Shown here: piece by piece, positions 1 through 4,405 of the stretch
Numbering within the stretch: the stretch's first letter is position 1
Layout of the letters: each line of letters starts with the position of its first letter
Assembly: GCA_947653315.1 (NCBI GenBank)
Contig: CANTGP010000169.1
Coordinates: forward strand, 1 to 6,748
Direction of reading: 5' to 3'
From: an uncultured Lachnospiraceae bacterium
GTDB taxonomy: Bacteria; Bacillota; Clostridia; Lachnospirales; Lachnospiraceae
Length of the DNA stretch: 6,748 nt
The notes under the pieces: generated by a model
Told to the model about the DNA's origin: nothing
The model's input: only the letters and a program-made list of their open reading frames with translations
Databases searched by the model: none
Position numbers and translations under genes: made by a program

Positions 1-1
1 A

Positions 2-1936
2 ACCAAGAGAAAAACTCGGAAGAGGAAAAAAGAAGAAATAGAAGAAATAAAAGAAGAAATAGAAGAAATAAAAGAAGAAATAAAAGAAAAAGAAGATAAA
101 ACAGCCGGAATCGGTATAACGGAAAGAAGGTTTGTCCGGGTATTTTCGGCAGCGGCCGTCGTCTTTTTTCTCTTGGCCGGTATTGCGTGCATGGCGTCCA
201 AGACGGTCTCTGACCGCAGACAGGAAGTGGCGGAAGCCGTCCGGCTGGAAAACGAGGAGGAACGCAAGGCGCGGGAACGTGCCGAAGCAGAAGCGGAGGA
301 AGATGCGGCAAGGCAGAGGGACAGGGCATTTGACTTTGGCATTACGTCCGGCAGGAATGTGTTTGATGCGGTAAAAAGGCGCCCTCCTACCGTGGAGCTG
401 ACGGAGGAAAACATGGGGGATTTCATGACCATTGATTCCTGCCTGGTGGATACCGGTATCAACAGAATTGTCGTCAGCGCGTCGGCTGAGGGGATTTTGG
501 AAAGCGACGATAAGTATTATTACCTTTTTGCCATAAAATCCCATGCGGACGGAATTGCGGAGGAGATAATTCCGTTAAAGGAGGTCCGTAAGGGGGAACA
601 GGTAAAATTCCATATCCCAAGGTATTTTGCGGGAACGGAAGGAGGAATCTTCCATAAATTCGTTGTGGCGGTGAAGAAGGACGGCGTATATCTGCCGGTC
701 AGCGCACCCCGTTATATTACCAATCCGGAGGCGGCGGCAAAATACCGGTCCGGCAGGAAGACGGCGGTATCCAAGAAAGGGCTTCTCGTGGATCCGAATA
801 AACTGCGCTCCCCGGAGTTGGATGATTTAGGCGTCAGACATGCGGCATACAATATTCCGGTGTCAAGGATTCTCGGTCATTCCACGGATGGCATCCATGA
901 AACGATTTATTATAAGTACAACGGAAAGAGTTATGCCTTTAACGGACAGGTCATGTCGGAATATGACTTGGTGTTCGGCACCCTTTCGGCAAAAGGAATC
1001 GAGGTAACGGCAATTTTGCTGAACGATGTTTCCCATGCCTATCCGCAGCTTTTACACCCGCTGTCGCGCTCAGGCATCGGCAGTGCGCCTTATTATGCGT
1101 TTAATGCCACGGATGACGAGGGCTGCGAATATTTGGCGGCAATCGGGTCTTTTCTGGCGGAGCGTTATTCGGGGAAAGGCGGCAGGGGGCTTGTGTCCAA
1201 CTGGATTATCGGCAATGAGGTCAATGCGAGGAAAGAGTGGAATTACATGGAGCATGTCAGCCTGGAGACTTACGTGGAAGAATATGCGAGGGCATACCGG
1301 ATTTTCTATAACGCGATTAAGAGTGTCAACGGCGACAGTCAAATCTACATATCCTTAGACCAGCAGTGGGACCGGAATTTAAGCGGGAATGCGGATTATG
1401 ATGCCAGGGATATGCTGGACGAATTCAACCGGCAGATGAAGCGGGAGGGAAATATTGACTGGGGACTTGCCTATCATCCCTACAACGTGCCGCTGACCAC
1501 GCCTTATACATGGAATTCCAGCAAATACGTAGTGAAGTCTGCGGATACCCCCATGATTTCCATGGCAAATATTGAAGTGGTTACGGATTATATGGAGCGG
1601 GAAGAATTTTTGACGGAAGACGGGGAAGTCCGTTCCATCTCTTTAAGCGAGTTGGGGTATACCTCATCGCTGGGGGAGAATGTGCAGGCCGCTGCCATTG
1701 TGTATGCTTATAAGAAGGCGGAAGCGAACCGTCATATCGATGCCATTCTGTTTTCGAGACAGACGGATGCGGTGGAGGAAATTGCCCAGGGGCTCGCCCT
1801 TGGCATCAACCATGCGGACGGTTCCCATAAATTCACCTATAACGTATATAAGTACATGGATAGGGACGAGGATGGAAAGTATACGGATTTTGCCAAAGGA
1901 ATAATCGGTATTTCCGACTGGTCGCAGATCCGGTAG
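2..1936 (+). CDS. DUF5722-family membrane-anchored glycosidase-like protein (5' end outside window)
   Basis: The reading frame is open from base 2 with no stop, so the gene begins left of the window; 644 residues are visible. In order they show a Lys/Glu/Ile heptad-repeat segment (about 10-32), one hydrophobic span after Arg-Arg (about 44-63), a charged Glu/Ala/Arg linker (about 66-105), a probable beta domain (about 120-245), and a DUF5722 domain to the C-terminus (about 255-640). I recognise DUF5722 from memory of blocks such as NWIIGNE, ISLDQQWDRNLSGN, DWGLAYHPY, SLSELGYTS and the ending GISDWSQI. The family is a predicted TIM-barrel sugar hydrolase; to my knowledge no substrate is established. 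Glu406 (in GNE) and Glu550 (in SELGYTS) sit like the acid/base and nucleophile of clan GH-A enzymes. I infer a surface enzyme anchored N-in/C-out. The TTG at 173 lies inside the hydrophobic span and is not a believable start. The family call is firm; the activity is inferred. Confidence 0.85.
   Translation, partial: TKRKTRKRKKEEIEEIKEEIEEIKEEIKEKEDKTAGIGITERRFVRVFSAAAVVFFLLAGIACMASKTVSDRRQEVAEAVRLENEEERKARERAEAEAEEDAARQRDRAFDFGITSGRNVFDAVKRRPPTVELTEENMGDFMTIDSCLVDTGINRIVVSASAEGILESDDKYYYLFAIKSHADGIAEEIIPLKEVRKGEQVKFHIPRYFAGTEGGIFHKFVVAVKKDGVYLPVSAPRYITNPEAAAKYRSGRKTAVSKKGLLVDPNKLRSPELDDLGVRHAAYNIPVSRILGHSTDGIHETIYYKYNGKSYAFNGQVMSEYDLVFGTLSAKGIEVTAILLNDVSHAYPQLLHPLSRSGIGSAPYYAFNATDDEGCEYLAAIGSFLAERYSGKGGRGLVSNWIIGNEVNARKEWNYMEHVSLETYVEEYARAYRIFYNAIKSVNGDSQIYISLDQQWDRNLSGNADYDARDMLDEFNRQMKREGNIDWGLAYHPYNVPLTTPYTWNSSKYVVKSADTPMISMANIEVVTDYMEREEFLTEDGEVRSISLSELGYTSSLGENVQAAAIVYAYKKAEANRHIDAILFSRQTDAVEEIAQGLALGINHADGSHKFTYNVYKYMDRDEDGKYTDFAKGIIGISDWSQIR
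32..82 (+). repeat. 21-bp tandem repeat encoding coiled-coil heptads
   Basis: Two identical 21-bp units lie at 32-52 and 53-73, and a third copy keeps the first 9 bp (74-82) before diverging. Each unit encodes Glu-Glu-Ile-Glu-Glu-Ile-Lys. Ile therefore recurs at alternating 3- and 4-residue spacing, the a/d pattern of a coiled coil. The unit length equals exactly one heptad, so copy-number change would keep both the reading frame and the helix register. The segment lies on the predicted cytoplasmic side of the membrane span. Confidence 0.85.
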
Positions 1937-2018
1937 GATACGGACAAAACGGATGCATTTATGCCAAGTTGCGGAATATACATATAAATATGAAAATACC
2001 AAAAGGGCAGGTGCATCT

Positions 2019-2441
2019 ATGGAAAGAACAGGGAGGATGGGAACAAGGAACCGGGAAGACGGTGCAGGGGGAAAATCCATAAAAAGCGGCGAGGGCGTGA
2101 TTTTCATGCTGAAGTGTCTGTTGGTTTCCTATGTGTTGACGGCAGGGCTTTTGCTTTTGCTGGCGCTTATGCTGTACCGTTTCGGGCTTAAGGAAAATAT
2201 CGTGAATATCTGTATTATCGCGATTTATGTCATTGTGACTTTTCTGTCGGGAATGATGGCGGGAAAACGTGCGGGGAGCCGGAGGTTCCTATGGGGACTT
2301 TTAATGGGGGTTCTGTATTTTATGGTGTTGGCGGCAGTTTCCCTGGCGGTGAACCGAAGCCTGCAGGATGTGGCGAATAATTTTGTGACGGTATTCCTTT
2401 TATGCGCCGGAAGCGGGATGCTGGGGGGAATGGTGAGCTGA
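2019..2441 (+). CDS. TIGR04086/DUF3792-type small four-helix membrane protein
   Basis: The 140-residue protein has a polar, basic N-terminal tail (1-31) and four predicted membrane helices at about 33-54, 61-82, 90-112 and 121-138. Glycine-rich motifs (LSGMMAGKRAG, FLWGLLMGVLYF, GSGMLGGM) match the TIGR04086 / DUF3792 family as I remember it. The function is unknown. I chose the ATG at 2019 because a purine-rich AGGGCAGG lies about 7 bases before it. In-frame alternatives are ATG 1953, which has no convincing ribosome site, and ATG 2106, which would remove the tail and give the more usual short family form. It follows the DUF5722 gene by 82 bp and precedes scfA; I recall this family near yajC, scfA and secDF in clostridia. 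It has no catalytic motif. Confidence 0.8.
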   Translation: MERTGRMGTRNREDGAGGKSIKSGEGVIFMLKCLLVSYVLTAGLLLLLALMLYRFGLKENIVNICIIAIYVIVTFLSGMMAGKRAGSRRFLWGLLMGVLYFMVLAAVSLAVNRSLQDVANNFVTVFLLCAGSGMLGGMVS

Positions 2442-2498
2442 CGCGGACTTTGCCATACGCCATAATACGGCAAATCCTTCGAAAAGTGAAAAAAATGC

Positions 2499-2513
2499 TT
2501 TTCCTATGGAAAA
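2499..2513. promoter_or_regulatory. Inverted repeat over the scfA -35 region, possible operator
   Basis: TTTTCC and GGAAAA form 6-base arms around TAT, centred directly on and after the -35 position. A site like this could be bound by a dimeric regulator, but A/T-rich arms arise easily by chance and no regulator gene lies nearby. The regulator is not identifiable. Confidence 0.25.
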
Positions 2514-2527
2514 AACTGTGCTATACT
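2499..2527 (+). promoter_or_regulatory. Promoter of scfA (extended -10)
   Basis: TATACT at 2522-2527 is one base from the consensus -10 and is preceded by TG plus one base (2519-2521), an extended -10. Seventeen bases upstream the -35 position (2499-2504) reads TTTTCC, a poor match, which is common when an extended -10 is present. Transcription would start near 2534, giving a short leader before scfA. No comparable promoter was seen before scfB or secDF. Confidence 0.65.
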
Positions 2528-2545
2528 ACAAGAAGTTTATGAACG

Positions 2546-2553
2546 TAAGGAGG
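2546..2553 (+). promoter_or_regulatory. Strong ribosome binding site of scfA
   Basis: TAAGGAGG is a full match to the anti-Shine-Dalgarno sequence and lies 7 bases before the scfA ATG. It fixes the start of this very short gene and predicts high translation of the peptide. Confidence 0.85.
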
Positions 2554-2560
2554 CTTAGCG

Positions 2561-2704
2561 ATGAAGCATATTAAGACATTAAGCACAAGAGATTATAAAG
2601 AGTCCATGAAAAAGGGCGGATGTGGCGAGTGCCAGACTTCCTGTCAGTCAGCCTGCAAGACATCCTGTACCGTAGGCAACCAAAGCTGCGAAAAGGTGAA
2701 ATAA
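2561..2704 (+). CDS. scfA: SCIFF ribosomal peptide precursor (six cysteines in forty-five residues)
   Basis: This 47-residue peptide is the substrate of the radical SAM maturase encoded by the next gene. It has a leader-like N-terminal half (MKHIKTLSTRDYKESMKKGG) and six cysteines at 21, 24, 28, 32, 36 and 43, the hallmark of SCIFF peptides (family TIGR03973). In the characterised homologue CteA the maturase was reported to join Cys32 to Thr37. Both are present here at the same numbering, within ACKTSCTV, so a Cys32-Thr37 thioether is the expected product. The gene has its own promoter and a strong ribosome site, and ends about 22 bases before a hairpin. SCIFF peptides are nearly universal in class Clostridia, but their role and any export or cleavage are unknown. 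Confidence 0.96.
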   Translation: MKHIKTLSTRDYKESMKKGGCGECQTSCQSACKTSCTVGNQSCEKVK

Positions 2705-2726
2705 CAGGGCGGAAATAAGGAATTCG

Positions 2727-2758
2727 TAAGCAGCGATTTACGTCGCTGCTTATTATAT
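2727..2758 (+). terminator. Hairpin terminator/attenuator between scfA and scfB
   Basis: Arms 2727-2736 and 2743-2752 pair perfectly over 10 bases around a 6-base loop. The tail is TTATAT rather than a clean T run, so stopping is probably partial. It starts 22 bases after the scfA stop. Since scfB shows no promoter of its own, leaky read-through would set scfB and secDF below scfA. Confidence 0.7.
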
Positions 2759-2816
2759 GCACACGGGCGTCCAAATGAAAGATGTCAGCAAAGCTGACGG
2801 ATGCCCGGCGCGCGAG
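2758..2816 (+). repeat. Hairpin repeat, copy 1
   Basis: This copy starts with TGCACACGGGC directly behind the scfA hairpin tail and ends with GCCCGGCGCGCGAG. The outer stem is 2764-2772 with 2799-2807 (9 pairs, one G-T). An 11-base 5' bulge follows, then an inner stem 2784-2789 with 2793-2798 (6 perfect pairs) closed by an AAA loop. Copy 3 at the right edge shares both ends and the fold. It has no coding content and no recognised family name. Confidence 0.8.
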
Positions 2817-2840
2817 TAGGGAAGATGTCTTCCCTACTCG
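2813..2840. repeat. Perfect 13-bp-arm palindrome between repeat copies 1 and 2
   Basis: Bases 2813-2825 and 2828-2840 are perfect reverse complements around a 2-base TG centre. No T run follows, so it is unlikely to be a simple terminator. Its apex carries GAAGATGTC, close to the bulge motif of the flanking repeats. It begins inside the GCGCGCGAG end of copy 1, and copy 3 ends with that same GCGCGCGAG at the window edge, so the palindrome may be part of the full repeat unit. Confidence 0.85.
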
Positions 2841-2846
2841 ATGACA

Positions 2847-2889
2847 GGGGCACCCAAAGGAAGATGCCGGCAAAGCGGGCAGGTGCCCA
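2847..2889 (+). repeat. Hairpin repeat, copy 2 (core only)
   Basis: The core 2848-2888 matches the copy 3 core at 38 of 41 positions without gaps. The outer stem is 2848-2854 with 2882-2888 (7 perfect pairs). The inner stem 2866-2871 with 2875-2880 has an AAA loop but one G-G mismatch. It lacks the GCGCGCGAG end and runs instead into CACACGGGTAGG, part of which resembles the start of a unit. It ends 8 bases before the scfB ribosome site, close enough to affect translation. Confidence 0.78.
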
Positions 2890-2896
2890 CACGGGT

Positions 2897-2905
2897 AGGA
2901 AAGGA
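2897..2905 (+). promoter_or_regulatory. Ribosome binding site of scfB
   Basis: AGGAAAGGA contains two overlapping Shine-Dalgarno-like cores. AGGA at 2897-2900 is 7 bases from the TTG at 2908; AAAGGA at 2900-2905 is 11 bases from the GTG at 2917. Either non-ATG start would be translated less well than the scfA ATG. Confidence 0.6.
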
Positions 2906-2907
2906 AT

Positions 2908-4353
2908 TTGGGACAAGTGGTACATCAATATAGAAACAACGGTTACCATATTGTATTGGATGTGAACAGCGGTTCGGTACATGTGGTGGATGAGATCGTT
3001 TACGGTTTGGTCGGAATCGTGGAAAAGCTGCTGGAAGAAGGATGCAGCGCCGAATGCGGCGCATTGGAACGCAGGATTTTCGGTGACGGGGAAAATGCGG
3101 GGGCAGATGAAAAGGACGGAACGTTGGTATTCCGTAAGTATCCGAGGGAAGAAGTAAGGGAAGCGCTGGAAGAAATCCTGGAATTGAAAGAAGCAGGGAT
3201 GCTGTATGCACCGGATATTTACGAAACGTATACCGGTGATTTTAAAAAGAGGGAAACCGTGGTGAAGGCGCTGTGCCTTCATATTGCCCATGACTGTAAC
3301 CTTGCCTGTAAATACTGTTTTGCGGAAGAAGGGGAGTATCATGGCAGGCGGGCGCTCATGAGCCTGGAAACGGGGAAAAAAGCGCTGGATTTTTTGGTGG
3401 CAAATTCCGGAAACCGGGTCAATTTGGAAGTGGATTTCTTTGGCGGGGAGCCGTTAATGAACTGGCAGGTGGTAAAAGATTTGGTTGCTTACGGCAGGAG
3501 CCTGGAGGAGCCGAACCATAAGAAATTCCGTTTTACGTTGACGACCAACGGGGTGCTTTTGGATGACGAAGTCATGGAGTTTGCGAATAAGGAAATGGCG
3601 AACGTGGTACTTAGTATCGACGGGCGCAGGGAAGTCCATGACCGGATGCGTCCCCACAGGGGCGGTCAGGGAAGTTACGGGGAAATCGTCCCTAAGTTCC
3701 AAAAGCTGGCTAAGAGCCGTAACCAAATGAATTATTATGTGCGGGGGACGTTTACCCGTTACAATTTGGATTTTGCGGAAGACGTGGCGCATTTGGCGGA
3801 TTTGGGCTTTGAACAGATATCGGTGGAACCGGTAGTGGCAGAGCCGTCGGACGATTATGCGCTGCGGGAGGAAGACCTTCCGGAACTGCTGGCGGAATAT
3901 GACAGGCTGGCGGCGGAACTGCTGGAACGGAGGAAGGCGGGAAGACCGGTGAATTTCTTCCATTTCATGATTGATTTGGAGGGCGGACCCTGTGTGGCGA
4001 AACGCCTGTCGGGCTGCGGCTCCGGGACGGAGTACCTGGCGGTGACGCCATGGGGGGATCTCTATCCCTGCCACCAGTTTGTCGGGAAGGAAGAATTCCT
4101 GATGGGCAACGTGGACGAAGGTGTGGTGCGCACGGATTTGCGGGATGAGTTTAAGTCATGCAATGTGTATGCAAAGGAAAAATGCAGGAAATGTTTTGCA
4201 AAATTTTACTGCAGCGGCGGATGTGCGGCAAATTCCTATAATTTCCACGGCAATATCAACGATGCCTATGATTTAGGCTGTGAATTGCAGAGGAAGCGCA
4301 TAGAATGTGCGATTATGATAAAGGCGGCGCTGGCGGAGGAAAAACCGGAATAA
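2908..4353 (+). CDS. scfB: SCIFF peptide maturase, radical SAM/SPASM thioether-forming enzyme
   Basis: This 481-residue cytoplasmic enzyme (family TIGR03974; homologue CteB) uses an iron-sulfur cluster and S-adenosylmethionine to make Cys-to-Thr thioether bonds in ScfA. Numbered from TTG 2908, residues about 1-110 form the peptide-recognition (RRE-like) domain with HQYRNNGYHIVLDVNSGSVH. The radical SAM core follows with CNLACKYC (Cys130, Cys134, Cys137) and the SAM-contacting GGEP at 179-182. The C-terminal SPASM region has Cys362, 370, 388, 418, 426, 429, 435, 439, 458 and 467. These include the signature G-x4-C, C-x2-C-x5-C-x3-C and a later C, enough for two auxiliary clusters. All key cysteines are intact. 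The start may instead be GTG 2917 (MVHQY), which fits my memory of family N-termini (MIHQY) better; the difference is three residues. It lies 203 bp after scfA, behind the hairpin region, and 52 bp before secDF. Confidence 0.95.
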   Translation: MGQVVHQYRNNGYHIVLDVNSGSVHVVDEIVYGLVGIVEKLLEEGCSAECGALERRIFGDGENAGADEKDGTLVFRKYPREEVREALEEILELKEAGMLYAPDIYETYTGDFKKRETVVKALCLHIAHDCNLACKYCFAEEGEYHGRRALMSLETGKKALDFLVANSGNRVNLEVDFFGGEPLMNWQVVKDLVAYGRSLEEPNHKKFRFTLTTNGVLLDDEVMEFANKEMANVVLSIDGRREVHDRMRPHRGGQGSYGEIVPKFQKLAKSRNQMNYYVRGTFTRYNLDFAEDVAHLADLGFEQISVEPVVAEPSDDYALREEDLPELLAEYDRLAAELLERRKAGRPVNFFHFMIDLEGGPCVAKRLSGCGSGTEYLAVTPWGDLYPCHQFVGKEEFLMGNVDEGVVRTDLRDEFKSCNVYAKEKCRKCFAKFYCSGGCAANSYNFHGNINDAYDLGCELQRKRIECAIMIKAALAEEKPE

Positions 4354-4385
4354 TACGGATGTGATACCGGTTTGGCAGAGTTTGG

Positions 4386-4392
4386 AAAGGAG
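4386..4392 (+). promoter_or_regulatory. Ribosome binding site deciding the secDF start
   Basis: AAAGGAG lies 1 base before the ATG at 4394 and 13 bases before the ATG at 4406. The first spacing is too short for normal initiation and the second is long but workable, so 4406 is preferred. The GTG at 4361 has no ribosome site. Confidence 0.6.
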
Positions 4393-4405
4393 TATGGTTA
4401 TCAAA

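Noticed and set aside
179..196. Lipoprotein signal (GIAC) at Cys63 of the visible DUF5722 protein
   Set aside because: The position three before Cys is Gly rather than Leu or a similar residue, and a long charged region precedes the hydrophobic span, so a simple membrane anchor is more likely.
173..1936. TTG at 173 as the start of the DUF5722 gene
   Set aside because: It falls inside the hydrophobic span, and the same frame stays open back to base 2 with coherent protein features, so the gene starts outside the window.
1958..1997. Promoter before the TIGR04086 gene (TTGCGG with A/T-rich boxes near 1983-1997)
   Set aside because: No pair of boxes with 16-18 base spacing gives a good match; the A/T-rich stretch makes chance hits likely.
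2449..2475. Terminator after the TIGR04086 gene (TTTGCC with GGCAAA)
   Set aside because: The arms pair over only 6 bases with a long loop, and no T run follows.
2764..2807. Cyclic-di-GMP-I type riboswitch, suggested by GCAAAGC
   Set aside because: Only that short string resembles it. The second stem and conserved receptor bases are absent, and the same unit occurs behind a terminator where no gene start is seen.
2758..2889. CRISPR array
   Set aside because: The copies are hairpin units that differ from each other, are not separated by constant-length unique spacers, and one lies almost 4 kb away.
2785..3342. Long reverse-strand open frames opposite scfB and across the hairpin region
   Set aside because: They mirror the codon pattern of scfB, have low-complexity or implausible protein sequence, and no ribosome site was evident.
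4361..4405. GTG 4361 or ATG 4394 as the secDF start
   Set aside because: GTG 4361 has no ribosome site, and ATG 4394 is only one base from the AAAGGAG; ATG 4406 gives a typical SecD N-terminus.
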